64,000 nt of DNA from Actinomadura sp. NAK00032 (GCF_013364275.1 NZ_CP054932.1:2914001-2978000); one strand, 5' to 3'. Shown: positions 1-9,400, numbered from the stretch's first letter. The notes: a model not told the origin generated them from the sequence alone. Numbers and translations: made by a program.

Positions 1-17
1 GCGGCGAGGGGAGACAG

Positions 18-362
18 ATGACCGACTGCCTGTTCTGCAAGATCGTTTCCGGGGACGTGCCGGCCACGATCGTCCGCGAGTCGGCCGGGACGGTCGCGTT
101 CCGCGACATCAACCCGCAGGCGCCGACCCACGTGCTGGTCATCCCGCGCGAGCACCACCCGACCGCGGGGGAGCTGGCCGCGTCCGACGCCGGACTGCTG
201 GCCGAGGTCGTCCGGGAGGCGCACCAGGTCGCCGCCGACGAGGGCATCGCCGAGACCGGCTACCGGATCGTGTTCAACACCGGCGCCCAGGCCGGCCAGA
301 CCGTCTTCCACGTGCACGCCCACGTGCTGGGCGGACGTGGCCTCAACTGGCCGCCCGGCTGA
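18..362 (+). CDS. HIT-family (histidine triad) nucleotide-binding protein
   Basis: A 114-residue cytosolic protein of the histidine-triad family, whose members hydrolyse nucleoside phosphoramidates or other AMP-linked compounds. The defining HxHxH triad is at residues 98-102 (HVHAH). Cys4 and Cys7 form the N-terminal CxxC that, with a histidine, binds zinc in many HINT proteins. The length fits the single-domain HINT type. The start is supported by a purine-rich ribosome site (GGGGAGA) about 5 bases upstream. It lies just before phoH-ybeY, a common actinobacterial arrangement. The exact substrate cannot be read from sequence. Confidence 0.93.
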   Translation: MTDCLFCKIVSGDVPATIVRESAGTVAFRDINPQAPTHVLVIPREHHPTAGELAASDAGLLAEVVREAHQVAADEGIAETGYRIVFNTGAQAGQTVFHVHAHVLGGRGLNWPPG

Positions 363-373
363 GCGCGCCCGCA

Positions 374-393
374 CCCGCCCGCGCCGGGGCGGG
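374..393 (+). terminator. GC hairpin after the HIT gene
   Basis: A 7-bp perfect stem (CCCGCCC at 374-380, GGGCGGG at 387-393) with a 6-base loop lies 11 bases after the HIT stop codon. There is no U-tract, as is usual in high-GC actinomycetes, so this is a probable but unproven terminator. Confidence 0.5.
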
Positions 394-441
394 CGTTACG
401 CCACGCGAAAAACCCTTCGGTGCCGTGCCGGGGGTGCCCAG

Positions 442-447
442 TACGAT
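442..447 (+). promoter_or_regulatory. Candidate -10 element of the phoH operon
   Basis: TACGAT fits the actinobacterial TANNNT -10 pattern and lies about 66 bases before the proposed phoH start. No convincing -35 was seen. The call is weak and based on pattern and position only. Confidence 0.35.
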
Positions 448-513
448 GGAACCGGCATACCTGGACACCCGGAGCAGACAGAAGGCAGGTCCGAAGGCCG
501 CAAGGCCCGGCTG

Positions 514-1593
514 ATGGTCGAATCAACTCACACGAGGGCAACCCGCACGGGGCGCGACGACCGCAACGGCTCGCGCGCGCAGATCAAGATCGTGGTGCCG
601 GACGACCATTCGATGGTGAGCCTGCTCGGCTCCCGGGATGAGCTGCTCCACGCGATCGAGCAGGCGTTCGGCAGCGCCATCGACATCCACGTCCGCGGCA
701 ACGAGATCACCGTGACCGGGTCCGGCGACGACACCGACCTGGTGTCCCGGCTGTTCACCGAGATGCTCGAACTGCTGAAGGGGGGCACGCAGCTCACCCC
801 CGACGCCGTCGAGCGCAGCCTGGCGATGCTGCGCGGCGAGAGCGGCGCCCGCCCGGCGGAGGTGCTGACCCTGGACGTGCTGTCCAGCCGGGGCCGCACG
901 ATCCGCCCGAAGACGCTGAACCAGCGGCGCTACGTCGACGCGATCGACAGGCACACGATCGTGTTCGGGATCGGCCCCGCCGGCACCGGCAAGACGTACC
1001 TGGCGATGGCCAAGGCCGTCCGCGCGCTGCAGGACAAGCAGGTCAACCGGATCATCCTGACGCGTCCCGCGGTCGAGGCGGGGGAGCGGCTCGGCTTCCT
1101 GCCGGGAACGCTCTACGAGAAGATCGACCCGTACCTGCGGCCGCTGTACGACGCGCTGCACGACATGGTCGACCCCGACTCGATCCCGCGCCTGATGGCC
1201 GCCGGCACCATCGAGGTCGCGCCGCTGGCGTACATGCGCGGGCGGACGCTGAACGACTCGTTCATCATCCTGGACGAGGCGCAGAACACCTCGCCCGAGC
1301 AGATGAAGATGTTCCTCACCCGGCTCGGGTTCGGCTCGAAGGTCGTGGTGACCGGCGACGTCACGCAGGTCGACCTGCCGAGCGGGCAGACCAGCGGCCT
1401 GCGCGTCGTGCAGGACATCCTGGAGGGCGTCGAGGACATCGACTTCTGCCGGCTCGACAGCCGCGACGTCGTCCGGCACAAGCTCGTCACCGACATCGTC
1501 GACGCCTACAACCGCTGGGACGAGGAGCGCGTGCCGGCGGCCGGGCAGGGGCAGGGCGGGCGCGGCGGCCCCCGCAAGCGGGGGCGGCAGTGA
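514..1593 (+). CDS. PhoH family ATPase (PhoH-like protein)
   Basis: A 359-residue P-loop ATPase related to superfamily I helicase cores. The Walker A GPAGTGKT is at residues 154-161 and the Walker [10 protein letters not shown] at 250-258. The N-terminal ~100 residues resemble a small RNA-binding module. PhoH proteins next to YbeY and Era are thought to act in RNA or ribosome metabolism; the precise reaction is not settled. The reading frame is open back to 337, but homology-like sequence begins only after residue 60 of that longer frame, so ATG 514 is preferred. Its TGA overlaps the GTG start of ybeY by 4 bases (1590-1593), which indicates translational coupling. Confidence 0.93.
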   Translation: MVESTHTRATRTGRDDRNGSRAQIKIVVPDDHSMVSLLGSRDELLHAIEQAFGSAIDIHVRGNEITVTGSGDDTDLVSRLFTEMLELLKGGTQLTPDAVERSLAMLRGESGARPAEVLTLDVLSSRGRTIRPKTLNQRRYVDAIDRHTIVFGIGPAGTGKTYLAMAKAVRALQDKQVNRIILTRPAVEAGERLGFLPGTLYEKIDPYLRPLYDALHDMVDPDSIPRLMAAGTIEVAPLAYMRGRTLNDSFIILDEAQNTSPEQMKMFLTRLGFGSKVVVTGDVTQVDLPSGQTSGLRVVQDILEGVEDIDFCRLDSRDVVRHKLVTDIVDAYNRWDEERVPAAGQGQGGRGGPRKRGRQ

Positions 1594-2066
1594 GCATCGA
1601 GGTGCTGAACGAGTCGGGCGTGCCCGTCGACGAGCAGGCGCTCGCCGCGCTGTCGCGGCACGTCCTGGACGGCATGCGCGTCCACCCGCTGGCCGAGCTG
1701 TCGGTGCTGCTGGTCGACGAGGCCGCGATGACCGAGCTGCACGTGAAGTGGATGGACGAGCCCGGCCCGACCGACGTGCTGTCCTTCCCGATGGACGAGC
1801 TGCGCCCCGGCCACATGTCCGGCGGCGCCGACGAGGACGGCGAGACCGATCCCGGGCTGCTCGGCGACGTCGTCCTGTGCCCGTCGGTGGCGGAGCGGCA
1901 GGCGCGGGAGGCCGGGCACAGCACCGAGGCGGAGCTGGAGCTGCTGTGCGCGCACGGCATCCTGCACCTCCTCGGCTACGACCACGCCGAGCCGGAGGAG
2001 CACAAGGAGATGTTCGGCCTGCAGGCCGAGCTCCTGGCCTCCTGGCGGGAGGAACGCGGCGGCTGA
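1590..2066 (+). CDS. ybeY: Endoribonuclease YbeY (rRNA maturation)
   Basis: A 158-residue zinc-dependent single-strand endoribonuclease of the YbeY/UPF0054 family, involved in 16S rRNA 3'-end maturation and 70S quality control. The metal ligands are visible as H-x3-H-x5-H at residues 122, 126 and 132 ([11 protein letters not shown]). Length is normal. It starts at GTG 1590 inside the phoH stop and ends at 2066, where its TGA overlaps the next ATG by one base, so phoH, ybeY and the CBS-domain gene form a tightly coupled operon. The pairing with PhoH upstream and Era further downstream is the conserved arrangement. Confidence 0.95.
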   Translation: MSIEVLNESGVPVDEQALAALSRHVLDGMRVHPLAELSVLLVDEAAMTELHVKWMDEPGPTDVLSFPMDELRPGHMSGGADEDGETDPGLLGDVVLCPSVAERQAREAGHSTEAELELLCAHGILHLLGYDHAEPEEHKEMFGLQAELLASWREERGG

Positions 2067-3397
2067 TGAGCACCGCGCAGGCGTGGCTGTCCGCCCTGGC
2101 GGTGGGCCTGGTCTTCATGGCGGGCCTGCTGGCCGGCACCGAGACGGCGCTCGCCCGCGTGTCCCGGGTCACCGTGGACGAGGCGCTCCGCGAGGGGCGG
2201 CGCGGTGCCAAGCGGCTCGCCGAGGTCGTCGCCGACCCGGCGCGCTACGTGAACATGGTGCTGCTGCTGCGGATCGGCTGCGAGCTGGTCGCCACCGTGA
2301 TCGTGGCGGACCTGTGCATCTCCTGGCTGGACGAGACGTGGCGCGCCTACGTCACGGCCGCCGCGGTGATGATCCTGATCAGCTACGTGGTGATCGGGGT
2401 GGGGCCGCGCACGCTCGGCATCCAGCACGCCGACCGGATCGCGCTGGCGGGCGCCGCGGTGATCCACCCGGTCACCCGGGTGTTCGGGCCGCTGCCCCGG
2501 CTGCTGATCCTGCTCGGCAACGCGCTGACGCCCGGCAAGGGGTTCCGGGAGGGCCCGTTCGCGTCGGAGGCGGAGCTGCGCGACCTCGTCGACCTGGCCG
2601 AGCAGCGGGAGCTGATCGAGCCGGTCGAGCGGGAGATGATCCACTCGGTGTTCGAGCTGGGCGACACCCTCGTGCGCGAGGTGATGGTGCCGCGCACCGA
2701 CATCGTGTTCATCGAGCGGACGAAGACGCTGCGGCAGGCGATGTCGCTCGCGCTGCGCAGCGGCTTCTCCCGCATCCCGGTCGTCGGCGAGAACGAGGAC
2801 GACGTCGTCGGCATCGCCTACCTCAAGGACGTCGCCCGCCGCAGCCAGGAGCACCGCGCGGGCGAGTCGACCGAGACGGTCGACTCCGTCATGCGCCCGG
2901 CCACCTACGTGCCCGACAGCAAGCCGATCGACGAGCTGCTGCGCGAGATGCAGGCCCGCCGGATCCACGTCGCGATCGTCATCGACGAGTACGGCGGCAC
3001 CGCGGGCCTGGTCACCATCGAGGACATCCTGGAGGAGATCGTCGGCGAGATCACCGACGAGTACGACCGGGAGATCCCGCCGGTGACCTGGCTGCCGGAC
3101 GGCGCCGCCCGGGTCACCGCCCGGCTCCCCGTCGAGGACCTCGCCGAGCTGTTCGGCGTGGAGCTGGACGGCGAGGACGTCGAGACGGTCGGCGGGCTGC
3201 TCGCCCACGCCCTGGGCCGCGTCCCGATCGAGGGCTCCACGGCGGAGGTCGGCCCCGCCGACGGCGGGCCCGTCCTGTCGCTCAAGGCGGAGACGATCGC
3301 GGGCCGCCGCAACCGGATCGGCACGGTGCTGGTGCACCGGCTCGGCGCGACCGCCGCCGACGCGGCCGAGGCCGACGATCCGGGCCGGTCCCGCTAG
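2066..3397 (+). CDS. CNNM/CBS-domain membrane protein (HlyC/CorC family)
   Basis: A 443-residue membrane protein. The N-terminal ~160 residues carry several hydrophobic segments of the CNNM/DUF21 type (FMAGLLAGTETALARVSR near the start). Next comes a pair of CBS domains at roughly residues 205-330 and a C-terminal CorC_HlyC domain at about 345-425. Such proteins are linked to Mg/Co export or homeostasis; the old name hemolysin is misleading. ATG 2066 overlaps the ybeY stop (TGATG). The C-terminal tail is acidic. It is the third gene of the operon and sits where YbeX/CorC lies in other bacteria. Confidence 0.9.
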   Translation: MSTAQAWLSALAVGLVFMAGLLAGTETALARVSRVTVDEALREGRRGAKRLAEVVADPARYVNMVLLLRIGCELVATVIVADLCISWLDETWRAYVTAAAVMILISYVVIGVGPRTLGIQHADRIALAGAAVIHPVTRVFGPLPRLLILLGNALTPGKGFREGPFASEAELRDLVDLAEQRELIEPVEREMIHSVFELGDTLVREVMVPRTDIVFIERTKTLRQAMSLALRSGFSRIPVVGENEDDVVGIAYLKDVARRSQEHRAGESTETVDSVMRPATYVPDSKPIDELLREMQARRIHVAIVIDEYGGTAGLVTIEDILEEIVGEITDEYDREIPPVTWLPDGAARVTARLPVEDLAELFGVELDGEDVETVGGLLAHALGRVPIEGSTAEVGPADGGPVLSLKAETIAGRRNRIGTVLVHRLGATAADAAEADDPGRSR

Positions 3398-3439
3398 CGC
3401 CGCTCCCGCCGGCGCCGCTCCCGCCGGCGCCGCTCCCGC
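3397..3439. repeat. Three tandem copies of a 15-bp repeat
   Basis: GCGCCGCTCCCGCCG occurs at 3397-3411 and 3412-3426, and again for 13 bases from 3427. The array fills the gap between the stop codons of two convergent genes. Each unit boundary makes GGCGCC, so the array can fold and may also act as a terminator. Confidence 0.85.
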
Positions 3440-3442
3440 GCG

Positions 3443-3778
3443 TCAGCCGAGGGTGGTGCGCAGCGTCCCGTCGGGGCCCGCGACGAGGACGGGCGCCTTG
3501 GCGCCGAGGTCGCGGACGGCGGCGACGTCGGCCGCGTCCGGGGCGTCGGCGGCGGTGACGACGGCGGCGGCCTCCAGGTCCTCGGCGCCGCTGGAGACGG
3601 CCATCGCGACGGCGACCTTGAGGGCCGAGAGCGTCAGGGACGGCAGGTCCACGCTCGTGGCGGCGTAGGTGCGGCCGGTCTCGTCGCGCACGGCGGCGCC
3701 CTCGGCGGCGCCGGTGCGGGCCCGCGCCGACCGGGCCAGGGTGATGATCTTGGCGTCCTCGGGGTTCAGCTCGCTCAC
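3443..3778 (-). CDS. Cytidine-deaminase-like protein, zinc site absent
   Basis: A 111-residue protein that occupies the slot between the CBS protein and era where other actinomycetes carry a gene annotated cytidine deaminase. GTG 3778 is preferred over an upstream ATG (3817) because the first 13 residues of the longer frame look non-coding. Residues 5-35 (LNPEDAKIITLARSARARTG) resemble the N-terminal helix of cytidine deaminase. However, the H/CAE and PCxxC zinc motifs are not present; the protein has no histidine or cysteine in this frame. It is therefore probably not a deaminase catalyst. It is transcribed convergently to the preceding gene. Confidence 0.7.
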   Translation of the reverse strand: MSELNPEDAKIITLARSARARTGAAEGAAVRDETGRTYAATSVDLPSLTLSALKVAVAMAVSSGAEDLEAAAVVTAADAPDAADVAAVRDLGAKAPVLVAGPDGTLRTTLG

Positions 3779-3882
3779 GCCGCCAAGCGTACGGGGTCGC
3801 CCGCAAGTCACCGGCAAGTGGGCGGCAAGAGCGCCGCGCGATCCTCAGGCGGTCAGAGTTAGCCGTTTTCTGGGGGAAAGTG

Positions 3883-6015
3883 ATGTCCCGTCTGCTCTAC
3901 CGCCTGGGGAGGGCCGCGGCGCTGCGGCCCTGGCGGTTCATCGTCGTGTGGCTGGCGCTCATCGCGGCGGTGGGCGGTCTCGCGGGCGTCGCCGGGGGAG
4001 CGCTGCAGGACGACTACACGCTGTCCGGGACGGGCTCGCAGCAGGCCACCGACCTGCTGCGGGACCGGTTCCCCGCCGTGGCGGGCGCCGACGCGCGGGT
4101 GGTCGTGCACGCGAAGTCGGGGAAGGTCGACCAGGCGAAGCTCGACGCGGCGGCGGCCGAGCTGGGCCGGCTGCCGCACGTCAGCGCGGTCGCCCCGGCG
4201 CGGCCGAGCGCGGACGGCGCGACGGCGCTGCTGACCGTCCGCTACTCGGTGCCCGTCACCGACCTGGCGCCCGGCGAGACGCTCGACCTGCTGCGGTCGG
4301 CGACCGGCGGCCTGGACGCGGCCGGGTACCAGGTGGAGTTCGGCGGCCAGGTCCCCGAGAACGTGACGGCGCCCAGCGGCGTCGCCGAGGCGGTCGGGGT
4401 CGTGGCGGCGCTGGTGATCCTGCTGCTGGCGTTCGGGTCGGTGGTGGCGGCGGGGATGCCGCTGGTGGTGGCGCTGGCCGGGCTCGGTGTTGGCGTGTCC
4501 GGGATCACGCTGGTGGCGGCACTCACGAACGTCGCGACCACCGCGCCGACGGTGGCGAGCATGGTCGGGCTCGGCGTCGGCATCGACTACGCCCTGTTCA
4601 TCCTCACCCGCCACCGCGAGGGCCTCGCGGCCGGGCTGGAGGTGCCGGAGGCGGCGGGCCGGGCCATCGCGACCGCGGGCCTGTCGGTCCTGTTCGCCGG
4701 GTTCACCGTGCTGCTGGCGCTGTGCGGGCTCGTGCTGTCGCGCATCCCGGTCTTCATGACCATGGGCTTCACCACCGGGCTCGTCGTCGCGGCGACCGTG
4801 CTGAGCGCGGTCACCCTGCTGCCCGCCGTCCTGGGGCTCGCGGGCCGCCGGGTGCTGCGCCGCCGCGACCGCGCCGCCGGCGCGAAGATCACGGTCGAGT
4901 CGCCGCGGGTGCGGCGCTGGGCCGGGCACGTCGGGCGGCACCCGTGGCCGTGGCTGCTCGCCGCGGCGGTGGTGATGCTCAGCCTGGCCGCCCCCGCGCT
5001 CGGCATGCGGACCTGGCCGACCGACGCCAGCAGCGAGCCGTCGTCCAACACCGTCCGGCAGGCCTACGACCTGGTCGCGGACGCCTACGGGCCCGGCGCC
5101 AACGGGCCGCTGCTCGTCGCCGTCGACCTGGAGCGGACCGACCCGGGCGCGCTGCCGGGGCTGGGGGAGCGGCTGGCCCGCACCGAGGGCGTCGCGGCCG
5201 TCGCGCCGCCGCGGCTGTCCCCGCGCCGCGACGCCGCGATGATCATGGTGACGCCGGAGTACGGCCCGCAGGACGAGCGGGTGACCGGCCTCGTCGACCG
5301 GATCCGCGCGGACGCGCTGCCGGCCGGCACGGAGATCACCGGGCTGACCGCCGTGTACGTCGACCTGTCCCGGACGCTGTCGGACCGGCTGTGGCCGGTG
5401 ATCGGCGTCGTCGTCGCCACGTCCTTCGTCATGCTGCTGATCGTCTTCCGGTCGGTGCTGGTGCCGCTGAAGGCCGCCGTGATGAACCTGCTGTCGATCG
5501 GCGCCGCGTACGGGGTGCTGACGGCGGTGTTCCAGTGGGGCTGGGGCACCGGCCTGCTCGGGCTGCCGCACAGCGTCCCGGTGTCGTCGTTCATCGTGCT
5601 GCTGATGTTCGCGGTCCTGTTCGGGGTGTCGATGGACTATGAGGTGTTCCTGCTGTCGCGGATCCGGGAGGAGTGGCTCGCGCACGGCGACGCCCGCGCC
5701 TCGGTCACCACCGGGCTCGCCGCGACCGGCCGGGTCATCACCAGCGCGGCGCTGATCATGGTGGCGGTGTTCCTCGGCTTCGCCGCCGACCCCGGCCTGA
5801 TCGTCAAGCAGATGGGGGTGGGGCTCGCGGTCGCGGTGACGCTGGACGCGACCGTCGTCCGGCTGGTGCTGGTGCCCGCCGCGATGTCGCTGCTCGGCCG
5901 GGCGAACTGGTGGCTGCCGGGGCCGCTCGGCCGGGTCCTGCCGCGCATCGACGTGCACGGCGGCGCCGAGCCCGCCGGGCCGGCCGAACGGGAGCCCGAA
6001 CCCAGCCGCGCGTAA
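3883..6015 (+). CDS. MMPL/RND-family transporter
   Basis: A 710-residue inner-membrane exporter of the MmpL/YdfJ class. It shows the duplicated RND layout: TM1 near residues 20-40, an extracytoplasmic domain, a five-helix block, then a second copy. The proton-relay Asp-Tyr pairs are at residues 235-236 (GVGIDYALF) and 585-586 (GVSMDYEVF). Such proteins export lipids or hydrophobic compounds; the substrate is unknown. ATG 3883 is chosen over the adjacent in-frame GTG 3880 because GGGGGAA at 3872-3878 is then correctly spaced. It is followed 52 bases later by a large AfsR-like regulator on the same strand. Confidence 0.93.
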   Translation: MSRLLYRLGRAAALRPWRFIVVWLALIAAVGGLAGVAGGALQDDYTLSGTGSQQATDLLRDRFPAVAGADARVVVHAKSGKVDQAKLDAAAAELGRLPHVSAVAPARPSADGATALLTVRYSVPVTDLAPGETLDLLRSATGGLDAAGYQVEFGGQVPENVTAPSGVAEAVGVVAALVILLLAFGSVVAAGMPLVVALAGLGVGVSGITLVAALTNVATTAPTVASMVGLGVGIDYALFILTRHREGLAAGLEVPEAAGRAIATAGLSVLFAGFTVLLALCGLVLSRIPVFMTMGFTTGLVVAATVLSAVTLLPAVLGLAGRRVLRRRDRAAGAKITVESPRVRRWAGHVGRHPWPWLLAAAVVMLSLAAPALGMRTWPTDASSEPSSNTVRQAYDLVADAYGPGANGPLLVAVDLERTDPGALPGLGERLARTEGVAAVAPPRLSPRRDAAMIMVTPEYGPQDERVTGLVDRIRADALPAGTEITGLTAVYVDLSRTLSDRLWPVIGVVVATSFVMLLIVFRSVLVPLKAAVMNLLSIGAAYGVLTAVFQWGWGTGLLGLPHSVPVSSFIVLLMFAVLFGVSMDYEVFLLSRIREEWLAHGDARASVTTGLAATGRVITSAALIMVAVFLGFAADPGLIVKQMGVGLAVAVTLDATVVRLVLVPAAMSLLGRANWWLPGPLGRVLPRIDVHGGAEPAGPAEREPEPSRA

Positions 6016-6039
6016 CCGGGGGAGTGATCACGATGGGTG

Positions 6040-6072
6040 GACATGTCCCGGTTAGGCTGATCGGGACATGTC
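6040..6072. promoter_or_regulatory. Inverted-repeat operator over the AfsR-like gene start
   Basis: Two perfect 11-bp arms, GACATGTCCCG (6040-6050) and CGGGACATGTC (6062-6072), flank an 11-base spacer. Each arm itself contains the 8-bp palindrome GACATGTC. The spacer holds a -10-like TAGGCT (6053-6058), and the right arm covers the ATG at 6068. This suggests a leaderless promoter with an operator over the -10 and start site. The binding protein is unknown; the adjacent regulator is an obvious candidate. Confidence 0.65.
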
Positions 6073-9000
6073 GCCTGTCGTACGCGTGCTCGGAGCCTTC
6101 GGCGCGGAGGTGGCGGGAGCGCCCGCCGACCTCGGCGGGCCCCGGCAGCGCTCCGTGCTCGCCCGGCTCGTCGCCGCGCGCGGCCGGATGGTGCCCGCCG
6201 ACCGGCTCGTCGAGGACCTGTGGGCCGCCGCGCCCCCGCCCCGCGCCGCCGCCGGCCTCCAGTCGTTCGTGTCGCACCTGCGCCGCGCCCTGGAACCGGA
6301 CCGGCCGCCCCGCACGCCCGCGCGGATCCTCACCACCGAGCCGCCCGGGTACGCGCTCCGGCTGCCGGACGGCGCCGTCGACGCCTGGCGGTTCGACGCG
6401 CTGATCGACGTGTCCGCCGAGCTGCTGGACACCGACCCGGCGGAGGCGCGCCGCAGCGCCGCGGCCGCCCTCGCCGAGTGGCGCGGCCCCGCCTACGCGG
6501 AGTTCGCCGGGCTGCCGTGGGCCGCCGCCGAGGCCGCCCGGCTGGAGGAGCGCCGCCGCATCGCCGTGGAGCGCCGCGCCGAGGCCGCGCTCCGGCTCGG
6601 GGCCGCCGCCGAGGCCGTCCCCGACCTGGAGGCGCACGCCGCCGCCGACCCGCTGCGCGAGGAGGCGTGGCGGCTGCTCGCCCTCGCCCTCTACCGCGCC
6701 GGGCGCCAGGGCGACGCCCTCGCCGCCCTCCGCCGGGCCCGCGCCGCCCTGACCGAGGAACTCGGCGTCGACCCCGGCCCCGCGCTGCGCCGCCTCGAAG
6801 CCGACATCCTGGCGCAGGCGCCCGCGCTGGGGGAGCCGGCGCCCGCGCGCCCGGTGCTGCGGGTCGCGCCGCCGCCCCCGGCCGAGCACCCGGACTTCGT
6901 CGGGCGCGTCCGGGAACTCGCGAGGCTGGAGGGCGCGGCCGGCGCCGCCGAGACCGGGCGGGGCGGCGTCGTCCTCGTCGGCGGCGACGCGGGCATGGGC
7001 AAGACGGCGCTCGCCGAGCGGTTCGCGGCCGGGCTCGCCGAGCGGGGCTGGACGTGCGCGTGGGGCCGGGCGCCCGAGACCGGCGGCGCCCCCGCCGCCT
7101 GGCCCTGGGCCGAGCTGCTGCGCGGCCTGGCCGCCGCCGCGCCGCCCGCCGAAGGGCTGGTCGACCGGCTGGGCCCGCTGCTGGACGACGCCGCCACCGG
7201 GCGCGGCGACGCCGACGTGAGCATGGGCCGGTTCCGGCTCCACCTGGCCGTCGGCGACTACCTCGCCGGGCTCGCCGGCGCGGCACCGCTGCTGCTCGTC
7301 CTGGACGACCTCCACTGGGCGGACGAGGAGACCCTCGCCCTGCTCGTCCGGCTCGCCGGGGGGCTCCGCGACCGGCCCGTCCTGCTGCTGGCCACGTTCC
7401 GGCCGACGGAGGTCGCCGACGGGCTCGCCGGCGCGCTGGCCGCCCTCGCCCGGCACGAGCCGGCCCGGATCGACCTCGCCGGCCTGTCGCCGGACGAGAC
7501 CGCCGCACTCGTCCGCGGCGTCTGCGCCACCCGGCTGGACGACGCGGAGGTCACCGCGATCGCCGAGCGGACCGGCGGCAACCCGTTCTTCACCCGCGAG
7601 ACCGCCCGGCTGCTGGACGCCGAGGGCCTGCCCGCCGCCACCCGCCGGGTGCCCGCCGGGGTCGGCGACGTGCTGCGCCGCCGGATCGCCCGGCTGCCGG
7701 AACCGGCCCGTGCCGTGCTGCGCGACGCCGCCGTCCTCGGCCGGGACGCCGACCTGCGCGTCCTGTCCGACCTCGCGGGGGACGACGACACGGTCGTCGA
7801 CGCCGTCGAGGCGGGCCTGGCCAGCGGCCTGGTCGTCGAGCCGGCGCCCGGCCGGATGCGGTTCGCGCACGCGCTCGTCCGCGACACCCTCTACGCCGGG
7901 CTGTCGCAGGCCCGCCGCGTCCGGCTGCACGGCCGCGTCGCCGCCGCCCTCGAACGGCACACGCCCGACGAGGCCGCCGCGATCGCGCACCACTACCTGG
8001 AGTCGGGCACCGACCCGGCGAAGGCCGTCCGGTACGCGTGCCGCGCCGCCGAGGCGGCCGAGGCCCGCTTCGCGCACGGCGCCGCCGCCGACCTGTGGGC
8101 CCGCGCCGTCGCGGCGCTGCGCGCGCAGGGGCCCGCCGCGACCGGCGAGCGGCTGGCGGCGGAGGCCGCCGCGATCCGCGCCGGCGCGCTGTCCGGGCAG
8201 GTCGTCGCCGCGCGCGACCGGCGGCTGGCCGCCATCGCCGACGCCCGCGCGTTCGGCGACGTCCGGCTGCTGGCCCGGATCATCACGAGCTTCGACGTCC
8301 CGACCCTGTGGACGAGCCGCGAGTACGGGACCGTCGACCGCGCCGTGGTCGAGGCGGCCGGCGAGGCCCTCGACCGGCTCCCCGGCGATGAGCCGCAACT
8401 GCGCGTCCGGCTGCTGACCACGCTCGCGATGGAGCTGGAGGGCGAGCAGGACGACCGCGGGCTCACCGCGTCCGAGGAGGCGATCGCCGCGGCCCGCGGG
8501 CTCGGCGTCCCGGAACTGCTCGCCGCCGCGCTCAACGGCGGCTACGTCAACGGCTACCGCACCGCCGACGGCCTCGCCCGCCGCCAGCGGATCGCCGCCG
8601 AGCTGCTCGACCTCGCCGCCGGGCACGACCTCGGCACCTACCGCGTCCTCGCGCACCTGCAGCTCCAGCAGTGCGCCGTCGCCGCCCTCGACCTGCCCAC
8701 CGCGCACCGGCACCTGGCGGAGGGCCGGCGGCTCGCCGACCAGTACGGGCTGCCGCTGCTCGCGCAGATCGCCGGCTGGTACGCCGGGCTCGTGCACGCC
8801 TTCGCCGCCCGGTTCGACGCGGCCGAGCGCACCTACGAGGAGGTCGGCGGCGCCATCGGCCGGACCGGCATCTGGTTCAGCGAGCGCGGCATGGTCTTCG
8901 TCGGGCTGTTCTGCCTGCGGCTCTGCCAGGGCCGCGAGGGCGAGCTGGTGGACGGCGCCGCCTGGCTGCACCGGCAGTGGGGCCACGTCGAGGCCACCGC

Positions 9001-9400
9001 CGACCTGTACGCCCTCGCCCTCGCCGCCGCCGGCCGCACCGCGGACGCGCGGCGGGCCGCCGCGGGCGCGGGGCCCGTCCGGCTCGACTACTTCTTCGAC
9101 CTCACCATGGCGATCCGGGCGCTGCGCGCGATGGCGCTCGGCGACCGCGACCTGGCGGAGCGGGCCTACGCGGCGCTGCTGCCCTACGCGGAGCACGTCA
9201 GCGGCGGCGCCACCGCCGCCGCCACGATCGGCCCCGTCGCGCAGATCCTCGGCGACCTCGCGCTGTTCCTGGAGCGCCCCGCCGAGACGGCCGCCGCCCA
9301 CTACCGCAAGGCCGCCGAGGTCGCCGACCGCCTCGGCGCCGCCCAGTGGACCGACAAGGCCCGCACCGCCCTCACCCGGCTCGGCAACCCCGCCGCCTGA
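6068..9400 (+). CDS. AfsR/SARP-family regulator with AAA ATPase and TPR-like domains
   Basis: A 1110-residue transcriptional regulator. Residues ~1-95 form an OmpR-like winged-helix DNA-binding domain. Residues ~96-245 form a bacterial transcriptional activation domain (BTAD). An NTPase module follows, with Walker A GGDAGMGKT at 305-313 and a Walker B-like LLLVLDDLHWAD near 405-416. The C-terminal ~400 residues are alanine-rich helical repeats of TPR type. This is the architecture of large SARP or LuxR-like signal-integrating ATPases of actinomycetes. The gene may be leaderless, since TAGGCT lies 9 bases before ATG and no ribosome site is visible. The inverted repeat over its start suggests autoregulation. 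The target could be the MMPL exporter upstream. Confidence 0.9.
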   Translation: MSPVVRVLGAFGAEVAGAPADLGGPRQRSVLARLVAARGRMVPADRLVEDLWAAAPPPRAAAGLQSFVSHLRRALEPDRPPRTPARILTTEPPGYALRLPDGAVDAWRFDALIDVSAELLDTDPAEARRSAAAALAEWRGPAYAEFAGLPWAAAEAARLEERRRIAVERRAEAALRLGAAAEAVPDLEAHAAADPLREEAWRLLALALYRAGRQGDALAALRRARAALTEELGVDPGPALRRLEADILAQAPALGEPAPARPVLRVAPPPPAEHPDFVGRVRELARLEGAAGAAETGRGGVVLVGGDAGMGKTALAERFAAGLAERGWTCAWGRAPETGGAPAAWPWAELLRGLAAAAPPAEGLVDRLGPLLDDAATGRGDADVSMGRFRLHLAVGDYLAGLAGAAPLLLVLDDLHWADEETLALLVRLAGGLRDRPVLLLATFRPTEVADGLAGALAALARHEPARIDLAGLSPDETAALVRGVCATRLDDAEVTAIAERTGGNPFFTRETARLLDAEGLPAATRRVPAGVGDVLRRRIARLPEPARAVLRDAAVLGRDADLRVLSDLAGDDDTVVDAVEAGLASGLVVEPAPGRMRFAHALVRDTLYAGLSQARRVRLHGRVAAALERHTPDEAAAIAHHYLESGTDPAKAVRYACRAAEAAEARFAHGAAADLWARAVAALRAQGPAATGERLAAEAAAIRAGALSGQVVAARDRRLAAIADARAFGDVRLLARIITSFDVPTLWTSREYGTVDRAVVEAAGEALDRLPGDEPQLRVRLLTTLAMELEGEQDDRGLTASEEAIAAARGLGVPELLAAALNGGYVNGYRTADGLARRQRIAAELLDLAAGHDLGTYRVLAHLQLQQCAVAALDLPTAHRHLAEGRRLADQYGLPLLAQIAGWYAGLVHAFAARFDAAERTYEEVGGAIGRTGIWFSERGMVFVGLFCLRLCQGREGELVDGAAWLHRQWGHVEATADLYALALAAAGRTADARRAAAGAGPVRLDYFFDLTMAIRALRAMALGDRDLAERAYAALLPYAEHVSGGATAAATIGPVAQILGDLALFLERPAETAAAHYRKAAEVADRLGAAQWTDKARTALTRLGNPAA

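Noticed and set aside
337..513. A longer N-terminus for PhoH
   Set aside because: The added residues are Arg-rich, overlap the HIT gene end and terminator hairpin, and lack family similarity.
3397..3439. Possible CRISPR-like array
   Set aside because: The units are directly adjacent 15-mers without spacers, so this is a simple tandem repeat.
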